Origin: Rhododendron vialii
Lineage: Eukaryota; Streptophyta; Magnoliopsida; Ericales; Ericaceae
Length of the DNA: 64,000 bases
Reading direction: 5' to 3'
NCBI RefSeq assembly: GCF_030253575.1
Contig: NC_080559.1
Coordinates: 35,439,001 to 35,503,000 of the forward strand
Shown here: piece after piece, positions 1 to 12,609 of the stretch
How positions within the stretch are numbered: the stretch's first letter is position 1
How the letters are laid out: every line of letters begins with the position of its first letter
Translations under genes and position numbers: made by a program
Notes under the pieces: model-generated
What the model was told of the DNA's origin: nothing
The model's input: only the letters and a program-made list of their open reading frames with translations
Databases searched by the model: none

Positions 1-24
1 AGCGGAATTCTTAAAGTTTAGATA

Positions 25-59
<35 letters not shown>

Positions 60-318
60 ACAATTTGGTGAACTCATTATCATTTCTCAGTGCCTTTTTC
101 CATGATACCAGCTCTATCATGCTTTCATGTCCACATACAGCGGAATTCTTAAAGTTTAGATAACCCCCCCCCCCCCCAATTTGGTGAACTCATTATCATT
201 TCTCAGTGCCTTTTTCCATGATACCAGCTCTATCATGCTTTCATGTCCACATACAGCGGAATTCTTAAAGTTTAGATAACCCCCCCCCCCCCCCCCCCAA
301 TTTGGTGAACTCAATGCA
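1..318. repeat. Tandem repeat units with poly-C tracts
   Basis: Two full units (1-138 and 139-254) and a partial third (255 to about 315) each begin AGCGGAATTCTTAAAG, then run into a pure C tract and AATTTGGTGAACTCA. The units differ mainly in C-tract length (longest in unit 1). They lie inside an intron of the minus-strand PAT1 gene. The opposite strand carries poly-G. The C runs may be miscounted by sequencing. Confidence 0.9.
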
Positions 319-851
319 TCAAAGTTATTTACTGAAGTTGGGACGGGGCATCAAATGGTGCCTAACTGACAACACACGGAGGCAGTTGGTGCCCCATTGC
401 GAATAAACAAAATATTTTGGACCAAAGTTGGGATGGGCCTTAACTCCTCACTAGTCACCGCTCATCAATCACAGAAGAATTATGCTGAGCCCAAATTCTC
501 TGCAAATCTCCTCTTTTAAAATCTATGAAGAATCTTTAATCTTTAATTCTCAAAATCCCACCAGAACAAAGGAATACATTTATGCACAGGCAAAGGAATA
601 CATCTTGATGGTACCTAGGCACCCAGAGATGAGGCCTTAGTAAGCGACGAAATGCTTCGGGTAAAATGAGCAGGTAAATGCACTTGGAACAAAACTAGCA
701 AAATGCGAAGGTAAAAGCAATACCATTTAATTGCTAAAAACCCCTCAAGCATAAAATAAGACAAGTTGTTATCAAAGTACAGAAAATAAACAAACAAAAA
801 TTATGTGTTTCCTGTTTACTACCTAAATTCCATAATAACAAGGGAACTGAC

Positions 852-3800
852 CTTTGCAAATGTACTTGTAAGATCATCTATATCAGATAACGATCCAGTA
901 ACTGATCCCTAGAAGGAACGAGATAAAACATAGTTAGACACAAGAATACAGGATTCACTCCCATGAAGCTTCAAAAGTAGTACACAAATGCACAATGCAT
1001 ACATCAGACCCCATAAATCCAACATATCCAGCAGTTACAGAATTAACCAAAAAAGATATTGCAGTTGTCTGAACATCCTATAATAAGAGCACCGAAAGTC
1101 AGAAGGAAAAACTTGCCGCAAAAAATATAGTACATAAGCTTAAACTCAATGGCAAAGCCGCAAAAGTTTCTTGCAGACCGTGAAAAGAAAACAGGATTTT
1201 TGAGAGGATCCTTTGTTTTTCACCAATACAATGGAGAGTTGTGTCATATTTTTACCCTGACCTTTTAGGGGGTCTTTGTTTATTAGTGGTGGTTAGGAAT
1301 TGGAGAAATGACCACGATAAATTTTGTTACCTTCTTTGACAAGTAATACAGATACTAAAAAAGATGGCAAGTGGGCGGCATCACGTAATGTTTTCTTACA
1401 CCAGAGGAAGTGTAGGTAAGGGAGGCAGTGTGGCATTAATGCCCTAGCACTCAACGTTGCTTCACAACCTACGTTATCTTCATGGTGCACAACAATGGTC
1501 CCGTTCTCACCTGCCGTCTTCCAGCCTATGTTACGCGGACACTGGGCGGGTGTATATCTAAGGATTGGATACCTAAAGGCTAAAAGTTTAAAATAGAAGA
1601 TACACAAATATGAATCCAAATTTGGATAGAGACAATGGGATGCGTCATAAAATGATTTTCTATACAAAATTTTTATACCATTCAATATGCTAAAGGAAAA
1701 AAGAAGTAATTTCTCCCACTTTTGTGAGAAACAAAAATAAAATAAAACCTCATCACATGATATTATAGCAGCACATAAAGAATTTTGAAGGCACTAATCG
1801 TCCATAATTGTCACAATCTTCTTCTTCGGTGATATCAGATCTGAAAAATCAGAAGTGTCCGAATAAAAGTCGCCCCACCCGACACCTACCCCACACCTGT
1901 GTCGTGTTGTTTCAACATGGATACTCTGCCAAAAATCACGGATCCATGTATCATAGCTTCCAGCACTACATCCGCAGAAACATCTGTGATCTGACCCTCC
2001 CTGGCTATTCTCCTGCAACCCTCCTACTCACTAAACCCATAAACTCCTTCTAAACGCTCTCACGATTGCTGGTTACTTAATTGCTTCTATTCATTTACGC
2101 ATCCAAGTTCTGTGCCTACGGTGGCTATAAATCTGTGATAGCCCGAGTTCAATGCAACCCTAGCCTCTATCGGAGCTTCATGATACTTCAATCGCTTACA
2201 TAGCTAAGAACTCCAAAGCCCTAACCTCAACCACAACATAATATGGAAATTCCTCATAAGCTCCAACTACCCTCTTGACAACTCTGAGAATCAAGAACCT
2301 CTCTTCCTTTCCCAATATCTAGCAACAACCTTCCTAATAGCATTCACCAATCTTCAAACTACAATTCTAGCTCAAATGACCTCTCCATCCAAAGCCCTAA
2401 CCTCAACCACAACATAATATGGAAGTCCCTCACAAGCTCCAACTTCCCTCTTGACGACTCTGAGAATCAAGAACCTCTCTCCCTTTCTTAATCTCTAGCA
2501 ACAACCTTCCTAATAGCATCCATCCATCTTCAAACTATAATTCCAGCTCAAATGACCTCTCCAAGATCCCACAAATGCAAGACTTTAAGAGGCAAAGAAG
2601 CCACGACCAATTCCTCCCAAGTTATGGGACCCCAAAGCCCAATAGCCACGTCGATGTTTTTTTTACCCCCATCAACATCCATGATCCACCACAAGTACTT
2701 TTCTCCCTTCTCCTTCTTCATCGATGATGACAAACAACTAAGGTCCTTGTCACATAGTTTCCCAACGACATACTATTGCTTCAACGGCTTCATTCTCCTT
2801 GGTCTTCAACTGCATAATTATCATCAAAGGGATTCCAAAGTAGACATTCTAGACCCATATCCTCCAAAAAGTTTTGAGTGACATGTCATTTTGCCTTTCG
2901 TATTTATGTTTGTCCCTAGAGGATAATTTGTCCTCCTTTTGTACCTGTTTCCTTTCATTATAACATATTCCCAACATTTAAGAAGAAACCAACACTAACT
3001 CCCCTGAACATACAAACTCTCCACAACCCCCTATATCCTACATCACCAACCATGGGCTTCACCCACAACGAGAGAATAAAACCTCCAAATATCCACCCTG
3101 CAAAGCAAGTATGACAACCTCACGAATGAATACCTCTATTGTAGTTTCTTATAGTTATAGACCGCATCAACGCACCTTTCCTTCAGACATATGTTCGACA
3201 AGAAAACCTCATTTGCCAAAATATTCAACCCTGCAACAATTCACGAACTTATTTTAAGGCTTCAAAGAGCAGCAGTCAATAACCTCCCCTCCTTCCATGT
3301 AAGCGTCCACTAGATCCGTCATTGCCCTTTATCCTTAATTTTGAAGTAATCACTATTTGTAAGGGCTAGTTTGGGAGAACTAAAATTTCGTGCTTTCCAG
3401 ACATCCACAATGGGTAGATGGACAAACAAAACGTGACAAAACGAGTATTATCATAAACGATGTCACAGTACTAATTACAAAGCCTTTCAATATTACAAGG
3501 CAACTGAAATAGTATTCTGAAATTAAACTTTAGTAATGCGTCCATAAGTACTTTCAACACACAACGGAAATGCAAAACCACAGAATGACATGATGCTTAA
3601 CACTAAGAGTGAGGACCAGTAAGATTAGCAAGGTCACAGAGGAGGGGGAAAACAAGGGGAAAGGAAAAAATATTATTTCCCAAAGTTGAACAATTACTTC
3701 TTACAAAATGAGTTGATGACACAAGCAAACTAAAAAAGTCGTAGCTTCATCTCTAATGCAAACATGAACTCAAAAATAAATTGCTTGCAAGGGTTAAATC

Positions 3801-3964
3801 ATAAACAAGCCTTACCTCTTCCCTATCAAAGAGACGGTACTCATCATCACCATACCCAGTGACAGGAATTTCATTTTCTTCATCTTCCATACCCCCCAAC
3901 TCAACTTCCTCCATGGCATCTTGACCGAAAAATGAATATTGTGATGCATCAAAGAGAGCATTTT
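852..3964 (-). CDS. PAT1: PAT1 homolog, mRNA decapping activator (N-terminal exons only)
   Basis: PAT1-family proteins bring the Lsm1-7 ring and decapping enzymes to deadenylated mRNA in cytoplasmic P-bodies. Two coding exons are visible. Exon 3816-3964 encodes ALFDASQYSFFGQDAMEEVE followed by LGGMEDEENEIPVTGYGDDE and ends at a GTAAG donor. Exon 852-908 encodes GSVTGSLSDIDDLTSTFAK, with TAG acceptor and GTCAGT donor. The two join in phase. The FDASQY/FFG/EEVELGG/SLSDIDDL..TF order matches plant PAT1 N-termini as I recall them. The 2.9-kb intron between the exons holds repeats. The C-terminal bulk of the protein lies left of the window, so only about 70 residues are seen. Confidence 0.85.
2212..2562. 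repeat. 176-bp direct tandem duplication in PAT1 intron
   Basis: TCCAAAGCCCTAACCTCAAC starts at 2212 and again at 2388, and the similarity continues to about 2562 (CTCAAATGACCTCTCCA ends both units). A few substitutions separate the copies, so the duplication is not brand new. Weak open frames on both strands are not recognisable proteins. Confidence 0.85.
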
Positions 3965-5273
3965 CTACAAGAAAAGAAAAACCAGCTTATAGTTGCAAGA
4001 TAATACTCCTTCAACACTCACAGTTTTCTGGACAAAGAGGTTGTCAAAGCAAGCAAAAGCACAAACATAAATTTAAAATAAAAAAAAATGCTCCAAAGCG
4101 TCAAGACAAAGGTAAAAGGAAATAAATGGCGTATGCCTGGTTTAGGTAGCTGCTCCAGATTAAATACTAAAGACAAGGACACGTTGTGAGTTGGTCTATA
4201 ATGATAACCCCAAATAGATAGTTGTTCATTCAAAATGGACATATACACACTTAAAGATACACACAAGTATGCATTCCCTTGTGCTAATCCATGCAGACCA
4301 TGCCCTAGCAACACATAATACCATAAGACCATTATTCAGTTGCACACCAATAGAAATAGGCATGCTCCTAAGGTCAAGTATTTGATTTGAAGTTAACTTT
4401 ACTGAAATGTATTACAGCAATTGTACACAAAATCAATTCACCCTAGTATGAAACAGCGGGAATCAGAAATTAATAACCAATATGCAAGAAAAAAAATTAT
4501 ATGCTACTCATTGGATAATGCCATTAGCCTGCATATTTATATATCACTGCATTGGTAATTTAAAAAAAATAGAGACATCAATATCCTTCATCTCCTTACT
4601 AGCTCCAACATATTCTGCAAATGACGTTCAAAATATCGCTGATGACAATAATCATCAATTAATCATGAATGGTGTAATATAACTCCCTCATTTACTCAAC
4701 AATTCTGGCAAAATTCCTCTTTATAATCTTGATTGTATCAATAAATCTCTCAACATTAGCTTCTCCAAGAACCGCAACTTATTCAAATGGATCTTCTCAA
4801 ATATGTTAAAAAACATCAAAAAGCAGTCAATAGCAAATGAAACAATGCATCATAAGACTCATATCCAAGAAAGTAGAAAATTTCTATTGACTCGCCTGTC
4901 AATTGTGTGACTTTGTCATGATATACCAAAGAAAAATTTTTGAGAATAGATTTACCTAGTTTCCTTTCTACAAAGTCAAGGAATCAAATAATAATCATCA
5001 AAACTCGGATGCAACATTGCAACCCGTGTCAAAGCTAAGTAGTAAGGAGGCCAAACAAACATACACGGGGCAAGACAAAAAGCCCCGGAACAGAAATACG
5101 TGCCAAAAATCCATTATGCAAGGAATGATATATCAACTCCCATAGTCTGTAGTCCTGAATCCCAACTACACAAGATAGACCTAAGGGGGCTCTCGAGTCT
5201 TTGCCCCAGCTCCTCCACCCCCAAAGCAAATTATCACTTCAACAATTTACACACACACACAAGGAGCGAAAAG

Positions 5274-5275
<2 letters not shown>

Positions 5276-5308
<33 letters not shown>
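5276..5308. repeat. (GA)n microsatellite
   Basis: An uninterrupted GA run lies in the 5' intron of the PAT1 gene. A second, interrupted purine run (5596-5627) abuts the proposed first donor. Confidence 0.9.
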
Positions 5309-5310
<2 letters not shown>

Positions 5311-5629
5311 CAATCCAGTAAACACAAGGTCACAGACCTAGATACAATAGCTGATCTGTAAATAATAGACACATGAAGGCACAATTTCTGCTATAGCTAG
5401 AAATCGAGGAAGCAATAATGATTAATTTTTGCATAAAGATAAGTTCCAGTAAAAAACCCTAAAATAATACAGCTATAAACGATTATTCAGATACTGGAAG
5501 AGAAGCTACAAAAGAACGATGAAACAGGCAATCTAAGCTAACATAGAAATTGTCAATGCATATCGTATATTTCCATCTGTGTTGCATAAAATCTAGAGAG
5601 AGAGGAGAGGAGGAGGAGAGAGAGGAGAC

Positions 5630-5645
5630 CTGGGGAGGGGAGCAT
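5630..5645 (-). CDS. PAT1: Possible first coding exon of the PAT1 gene
   Basis: On the minus strand an ATG at 5645 is followed by five codons (M-L-P-S-P) and a CAG|GTCTCC donor at 5629. One base is left over, which is exactly the phase needed by the exon starting at 3964 (it supplies AA of a Glu codon). The position, just inside a purine-rich leader and a plausible promoter, fits. Sixteen bases are too few to prove an exon, and another start in the 4-5.6 kb intron is possible. Confidence 0.35.
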
Positions 5646-5799
5646 GATCAACGAGCAATTGAACTGCGTATGCAATCCAGACGCTGTTGACTTCGAAACA
5701 GTAACGTGAAGTGAGCTTTATAACCCAACCCTAGCACGGCGAAGGCATTTTATGTAAACGCAACGAGCAGTCCGGTTCGCGGTTAGGCCGCTACTGCAG

Positions 5800-7617
5800 A
5801 ACCGGGTTCCGGTTCGGAACTAATGGTAATCATTTCGTTAGATCTAAAACGATCCAAGACTTAAAAAACAAAACAGATGGAGTAAAGCCAAAGCTAGCAC
5901 GCCTCTTTGGTTTGGTAAACTAGTAGTAGTAGTAGTATTTTCTTTTTCTAACAATCGGATGTCCGGATCGATTTGCGCGCATTTCGACAGATTTTAAAGC
6001 CTTGAAATTAATAATCAGACGAATCCTCTAATAGCCCAAAGTTTGAAACTTTTGGTTTCTGTGAAATTTGAACGTGCAGTTTCATGAATGATAAGCACGT
6101 ATTAATAGCTTTCTCATTTTCACCCGGCCAAATCCGGATAGATTTGGTAAAGTAGTATTGACAATTTTCTATTCAAAATAATGGTGGTTGGCCGAGTGGG
6201 GAAAAATAAAGAATTTGGGTTTGGGTCTCAATCTCACGAGACGGGTATGACTTTTTGTTTCGTTTTGCTTGGAAATAGAAGAATATTCGCAGATTAGTAT
6301 ACAGGTTATGCTATATCCTAAGTATTTATTAGGAAAAGTCAAAAATGTAGATGGACTGGGTTTTTGAGAGTTTTATTTGCTCACTCCTAAAATTAATGAA
6401 ATGCATACGTGAATCACGTTTATTTATCTAAGATAAGAGATATCGTCCCTTTTTTCCATTGCTGCGTTTAAAATTAAAGTTTTCTAAATTTATTCCATTT
6501 TTGAGAGTTTTATTTGCTCTCACTCCTAAAATTAATGAAATGTATGGGTGAATCGCATTTTTTTTATTCTAAGATTTTGTCCCTTCTCCATTGCGGCTTC
6601 TAAAAACTAACTTTTTCCTAATCTCATTACTACTTCTTTTTCGTTTTGATTTGTTGTATATATTCCTCAAATTCCAATCATCTTGCAATACATGTTATTT
6701 CTATCATGTTCTTTTTCGTTATGTTTAGTTGACCAAAAATGACCACCATCTCCGTCCTTTGGTCACCAGCAACAACCTTATGTAGGAAATGGGATAAGCA
6801 TTTTTTGTTTTTCAGGTGACTCCATGATAGAAGAAAATCCTGAGAGAGAATTTTCTCCAGGTTGATCACATCTTCTCCAAACACATCAAACTATTTATTC
6901 TCTCTTTTCCATAACCACAAAAAGTCATCTCTTAACCTTATTTTTCCTTTATCGTATGTTGTTTGATAATCAATAATTTATTGCTTTCTATTTTGACTTA
7001 ACTGTTGATTTTTTTTGGCGTGATTGGAAACCCACCATAATAGAATGTTCGGACTTACGTCATAGCACTCTACCGGAGAGAAAATAGAGTATTATTCATC
7101 ACTACGTCGCGGGATCCATCACTAGTAGTGGACATAAGCCCCCCCCACAATCCAACCGTCTGGTCCTATGTCCACTCAAACTTAAGATCAATAGGTGGGA
7201 GAGAGTTTTAACTCGGCTGCCTCAATCACTTGAACTACCATCCCAGATGGAAAAAGTGGACAAATAACTTGAGAATGGAGGGAGTTGAAGAACTGGTATG
7301 CTTAAAGGAAACTCAAAAATAATTATCTAAATCTATTGCAATTATACTTAACCCATTCCACTGACCAAAATATTGGTGGGAATAGGACAACAACAAAAAA
7401 TTGGGGAAATCCGGGAGAAATTTTTGGGTTTCGAGCGAGTACCGCGGTCGGAGATTCTACCTGTTCAAAAATATTTTGAACGGCTCAAATTTCTCTACTC
7501 TCTTTCCTTCTACCCGATCAGTCTCTCCTCTTTCTTTTTTTTAAAATTCAGACCACCTTACCAACCAAAAGTATTTTAAATTCAGACCGCCTAACCAACC
7601 AAAAATATTTTGGACGT
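5800..7617. other. Intergenic spacer between PAT1 and the F-box gene, with a local duplication
   Basis: There is no credible gene here. TTTTTGAGAGTTTTATTTGC occurs at 6361 and again at 6498 (period 137), and related sequence continues to about 6620. A short AGT repeat sits near 5921-5938. A second local repeat, TTTTAAATTCAGACC followed by CCAACCAAAA, occurs twice between about 7540 and 7610. The two flanking genes are transcribed away from each other. Confidence 0.7.
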
Positions 7618-7647
7618 ATAAAAGACAATACCAATATTGTCTTTTAT
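7618..7647. repeat. 13-bp perfect inverted repeat upstream of the F-box gene
   Basis: ATAAAAGACAATA (7618-7630), a CCAA loop, and its exact complement TATTGTCTTTTAT (7635-7647) lie about 140 bp before the F-box start codon, in its leader or promoter. It could be the centre of a decayed foldback element or a local hairpin. No function can be assigned. Confidence 0.8.
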
Positions 7648-7783
7648 GAATTGGTTACGTGTAATAAATTCGCAGTTGTATTTAGCCGGACCCGAAATTT
7701 CTCGAAGTCTAGAGACATATATATGTGCGATGAAATCGGCGAGTTTATTGGCGCAATAGTCCCAGAATCAAGAGCAGAGAGAA

Positions 7784-8956
7784 ATGTGGGATTGCAATCT
7801 ACCTCACGAGCTCATCGTCGAAATCCTCAAACGACTCCCCGCGAAATCGCTCCTCCGCTTCAGGTGTGTTCGTAAGTCATGGTCTTCTCTAATTACCAGT
7901 CCCGTTTTCATCGCATCATACAACAATCTAAACAGTACAAACCCTAGTACTAGTAACACTCAAATTCTCCTCAGAAATTACTCTGAAACCCTCCACAAAG
8001 AGATCTACACATTACACCATGATAATACCACTTTTGATATCCACACGGAGCTCGAATTCCCGTTCACTAGCTTCAACCCTTACTTTAGATTAGTGGGTTC
8101 TTGTAATGGTTTGATATGTTTGGCTGATACTTTGTTCACACATAAGAATAAGGTCATTCTATGGAACCCTTCAGTTAGAAAATTCTTGAACCTTCCGTCC
8201 CCGAGTATTCAGTATGAAAGGGAGTGGTTGTTCAAGTCTGTGTTTGGTTTTGGGTTCGATTGTAAAAAAAAGGACTACAAGGTGGTCAGGATTGCCATTG
8301 GTGGGTTGTCGATAAACATTCGCCCCAGGGCGGAGGTTTTTGAATTGAGCACGGGAGCATGGAGGGCTATTGATGCGGTTGTGCCTCCTTATGAGATGCA
8401 CCATTGTTGGTTGCAGGCTAATTTGAATGGCTCTGTGCATTGGCTTGTGTTTAACCCGAGCCAGAATGGTGGGTTTTGTAGTTTGATTGTGGCATTTGAT
8501 GTGAGTGATGAGGTGTTTCGGGAGATATTGTTGCCCCTTAGTTTGGCTAATGAGCATTTGGTGGATTTGTCCATTACAGTTTGTGGGAATTGCCTCGCGC
8601 TATGCCATTATTATCAGGTTACAAATCGCAGGGCTTGTACCATTTGGGTGTTGAAAGAGTACGGTGTTGGAACTTGGTATAAAATGTTTACTATTGATTT
8701 GCAACAAGGAGTGTTGGTGGCATTAAGTTTTCGGGGGAATGGTGAAGTTCTGCTTGCAACAGGAGGGGAAGAGCTGGTCTACTATAGTCCGAAGAAGAAA
8801 CAAGTTACTCATCTTGGGATCCGTGGGAGTTTGCAACCGCTTGAATTTTATACTGGCTCATTCTATTTGGATACGTACGTGCAAAGTCTAGTTTTTCTTG
8901 ACAGAGTGAATGGAGTTTCAGATTCTGAGGCAGCACTTCTTTCACTCGATGAATAG
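7784..8956 (+). CDS. F-box protein, F-box-associated (FBA) type, CPR1/CPR30-like
   Basis: A single-exon 390-residue protein. F-box proteins of this class link a substrate to the SKP1-cullin1 ubiquitin ligase. The F-box is at about residues 5-45 (LPHELIVEILKRLPAKSLLR then FRCVRKSW). It is followed by the typical FBA blocks: GSCNGLICLAD and LWNPSVRKFLNLP near residues 105-140, FGFGFDCKKKDYKVVRI near 155-170, and EVFELSTGAWR near 190. No transmembrane segment is evident. The ATG at 7784 gives a start directly before the F-box. An overlapping upstream open frame from 7651 is in another frame. The substrate is unknown, since this family is very large and fast evolving. Confidence 0.93.
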   Translation: MWDCNLPHELIVEILKRLPAKSLLRFRCVRKSWSSLITSPVFIASYNNLNSTNPSTSNTQILLRNYSETLHKEIYTLHHDNTTFDIHTELEFPFTSFNPYFRLVGSCNGLICLADTLFTHKNKVILWNPSVRKFLNLPSPSIQYEREWLFKSVFGFGFDCKKKDYKVVRIAIGGLSINIRPRAEVFELSTGAWRAIDAVVPPYEMHHCWLQANLNGSVHWLVFNPSQNGGFCSLIVAFDVSDEVFREILLPLSLANEHLVDLSITVCGNCLALCHYYQVTNRRACTIWVLKEYGVGTWYKMFTIDLQQGVLVALSFRGNGEVLLATGGEELVYYSPKKKQVTHLGIRGSLQPLEFYTGSFYLDTYVQSLVFLDRVNGVSDSEAALLSLDE

Positions 8957-9416
8957 GATGATTAAATGAAGCAAAGAATTGTAAGTCCAAGCGAGTTTTT
9001 TGCCTTTAGTATATTGCTAACTGTAGCATACAATAGAGTAATTGATTGTTCCATGTAATTCCTTTGCATGTCAGAGCTGTATGAGTTCCAGCTTGTTGTA
9101 TTTATAGGTTTCTCTGCTGAATCCAAAATACTGTTAGTCTGTTATCATTGCCTAGGTTTGGAGCATTAAGCATTGCATGCCTATGTAGTACATTAACCTT
9201 AAAGAAACATAAACGTTTAAATAACCAACAATCAACTTCTCCATGCACAATATGTTCTATTGGGTTCTAGGATACTTAATAGTATGATACATGTACACTA
9301 CACTCTCTGCATAAACCTCATTCTTATTGAAGATGCCCACTCAAAGAATCTAAGGGAAAAAAAAAGGTTGATCAATTTTGCTAATAATAAAGGTCTGGTT
9401 CTCGGTGCCACTTTCT
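8957..9416. other. Tail-to-tail spacer between F-box and XTH genes
   Basis: 460 bp shared by the 3' ends of two convergent genes. Only A/T-rich probable 3' untranslated sequence is seen. Confidence 0.6.
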
Positions 9417-10575
9417 TCATGAGTTAATGAGGGTGCATTCCGGAGGCAGCCCCTGAGGGAACCTCTTCGTATCGGTACAATAATTGTAAACCATGTAATT
9501 GTTCTGCACCCATTTCAGCCTAGCTTGACTGGCCAAGTCCAGCTCTTGCGAGAGCCACGAATTTTTGGTGGAGTTTGAGTTTGTGCTGCTGCATGAAGAT
9601 TTTCCGGCGGACCAAACACAAGCTGTGGCTGTGAAGTTTCTGAAGGCAGCAGTGAAGGGCGCTTTAGTCCAGTCCGTCTTCACAAGGCCGCCTCTCGTGG
9701 CCCAGTCGTCCGCATTCCAGAGACTTGCATATACCCTCATTGGTTGGTTTTTTGGGTATGGAACACCTTGTGATTCCAAATTCTTGAACACTCTGATGGG
9801 TGCGTCATCGACGTAGAAGCTGGAAAAAAGGACAAAACATGTTACCCCAACTATCACGTAAGAAACTGCCTTTTTTTTATTTTCGGAATTGTTTTATATC
9901 CTTAGGTCAAAATATGCAGCTTTTACAAGGTAAGAAAATACAAGTTGGATGAAGTGAATACTTACGTGATGGTTTGGGGATTCCAGAGGACGGAATATGT
10001 GTGAAAATCAGCAGTCGGGTCGAACCATAGGTAAAATTGCTGCTCCCTACTACCTTTCCCTTGGGTGTATACATTGGTGTGAACAATATACGGATCACCA
10101 CTGAGGTTGCCCAAGAATTCAAAATCTATCTCATCATGTGTGTCTCCTTGTGAAGATAACTGCAACAAAAAAAACATAAGTTTATATAAAGCTTAATGTT
10201 CATACGCACAGATTTATGTTCATCATGGTATACAAAAGTGACAATTAGTTGGTGATATTTTGATTTCAGTACACAATAACTTACATAATATGCGGTGACG
10301 GTGCCAGCGGAATTTCCAGGAACAAGCCTGAGTTGCATATCAATTTTTCCAAATAGGTACTCGTTCTTGGACTGGAAGCCTGAACCGGAAGCCTTGTCAA
10401 GTGAGAGATTGAGAAGCTCCCCATTGTTGAGTACCTTGGCACGGCCATTGCCCCAAGTGATATCAAAATCTTGATAGAAATTACTGGCTGAGACATCTAT
10501 TGAAGTGCTGATCATGAACAAGAGAGAAATCAACACCACCACCACTGTTCTAGTTGGACAAGAGAAACAAGCCAT
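9417..10575 (-). CDS. XTH: Xyloglucan endotransglucosylase/hydrolase (GH16), XTH22-25-like
   Basis: Cuts and religates xyloglucan in the cell wall (GH16). Exons: 10285-10575, 9966-10159, 9417-9819, all with GT-AG introns of 125 and 146 bp; the joined frame is 295 residues, the usual size. A signal peptide is at 1-30. The catalytic block [11 protein letters not shown] has Glu107 (nucleophile), Asp109 and Glu111 (acid/base), directly followed by the N-glycosylation site Asn115-Leu-Ser. Further family blocks are [56 protein letters not shown] and a C-terminal region ending [18 protein letters not shown] with the conserved cysteines. Similarity in memory is closest to the XTH22-25 (TCH4) group. 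I see nothing broken. Its promoter faces the response-regulator gene about 2 kb away. Confidence 0.96.
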
Positions 10576-12129
10576 TTGGTTCCTTGTTTTTTGTTTGATA
10601 GCTAGAAACTAATGGAAATAGGAGTATTTAGAGCCTCAAGAGAGCAAGAGAGAGAATTTTGTACTAGAGCCTGAAACTTTGGATGTATTATTCTTGTTCA
10701 AAATGGGTACGTGTATATAGCCGTGAGCAAGGCCAGTTAGTGCTATCGAGTTGTGCAGCACTACTGACTTGAATGGTTGGCATGTCAAGATCTGGATGGA
10801 TGATGACTGATGAATCCATTGGAAGTTGATAATCATCATTGCATATCGTCACAATGGGATAAAGAATTGCATAGAATGTTGCCACACATGACACGGTTTC
10901 AGTAAGTGGGATTGAATTGATGGAAACCACTTGGGTAATTTTCCTAGGGGCTGTTTGAATTGGTTTTCTACTACTTGGTGCTGAATCAGTTGGTTGGTTC
11001 GAGTAACTTCTACTGGGCAGTCTGACTTTTTCTCTCTTTGTTAGACTAGATAGTTCCATTGGCCAATATGGCCAATAGCAAGTAGTAGCTAGGAAAACTA
11101 CAAGAAAATTTGCGTTTAGGAAAATGAAAGTTTACCCTTCGTACCCTATGTTTCAGTTTAGCTGCTATTGGAAAATGTTGGAGGTTATGGACTATCACAC
11201 CGGCTCCATTCACTTGTCAATAAATTGGTGCACGAAAATTGTTTTCCAGAAAATTTCAGTGATATGAAGCAAATGGAAGCAAAAAGTAGTTTCCTACATG
11301 TGTTTGTTTGATAATAGAAATTTGAAGGAAAGTTAAAAAGCAATAGTTGAATTGTAATATTTCTTCTTTGCCGATAAAAAAATAGTAGTAGTTTAATTGT
11401 GTAAGAAATAGGGCGAAAAAATATTTTTGTAATTGGTCTCTCCTTGATGTGCCTTTTGTCGAGTATCTAGTAAAATTTCGTTGCCCAACAAAAAATATAT
11501 ATTTCTGCAAAATTTTCGTAGGATTTGTTTTGAGGAGAACAAATCATACTGAGAAAATTAAAGATGTCGATCTCACAGCTTTCTTGCTAACTGAACACCC
11601 AAAAAATGCAAAAAAAAAGTCTTAACATTTCAATACTTTGCTTTCTTTGCCTTGCAACTGAACTAGGCCTACAAAGAAGGAGAAGAAAAAAACCCCACCA
11701 AATGAGGAGCGTATAATCCAAGAGAAATAATAATTCTTTTTCTTTTTTGGGGAAAAAAAATTGACACTCAGACTTGACTTCCCTATTCCAAATACAAGTG
11801 TACAATATCAACTGAACTAACGTAATTTGTTCCTATGTTTTATATAACACAAGTTTAAACAGCAATACACCATTTCCCCCTTTTCGAATATTTATTTACA
11901 CAAATTAGCAAATTGTAATACAAAGAGGTGAAAAAAGATCGATGCCGGAATAGATATTTTCTATGCTTAATGCAAAGATTAGCAATAGTCGGGCTATTGT
12001 TTAACAAGAACTTGATGTAACTATTGTTAAACCCTATTTTTGCAGGGAAGGTCGGGTTTGCAATTAATGATGAAGTGTGGAATGCAAATTATGCTAACCT
12101 TACCAAAAATTGAAAAAAATAAACCAACA
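10576..12129. other. Divergent spacer between XTH and response regulator
   Basis: A/T-rich sequence with no recognisable gene. It must hold the XTH promoter (right side of 10575). No element with clear ends was seen before 12130. Confidence 0.5.
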
Positions 12130-12268
12130 CATTATCTACCCAGAAATTACACATAATTTGAAAATCAATGGTTCATATTCACTAGAAGTCAGTCAATCTG
12201 TACCATCGATTTTCAAATTCAAGGTAATTTCGGAGTAATCTTTCATGGTACAAGGAATTTCCCAAAAA
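12130..12268. mobile_element. Foldback MITE-like element, family a
   Basis: Imperfect inverted arms: AATTTGAAAATCAATGG near 12157 and CCATCGATTTTCAAATT near 12204, with the pairing continuing outward through AGAAATTAC / GGTAATTTC. The same core arm occurs in the element at 49022-49172, so these are two members of one family. Target-site duplication is not clear. Confidence 0.6.
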
Positions 12269-12609
12269 TAAAATAAAATTGCCAGTTTGGAAATAAGAAT
12301 CTTAAGCCACAAGCAAGTCACTTATGGAAACATAATAGTATTTTCCTCTTCTAGTTGTTCAATTCTTTCCAAAACCGTACCTCATCATATCTCCCCAAAT
12401 CTCGTTACATATTCACTTCTACTGCACCTGTTCCTTTTTCTCCTTCTTCTTCTAATTAAAAACCAACCCATTGCGATTATTTACCCTTTTTTTTTTCTAT
12501 TTCGATTGATTTTCCTCAGAAAATCCGATTCTCAGAGCAGATCACAAACCCACTTTCTTGCATATCTTGGCCAAGACAATATATTATTTAATCTTACAGA
12601 TTATTACCC

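Noticed and set aside
615-2053. Several open frames of 60-130 codons on both strands inside the PAT1 intron
   Set aside because: They overlap each other, show no family motifs, and lie between two well-supported coding exons.
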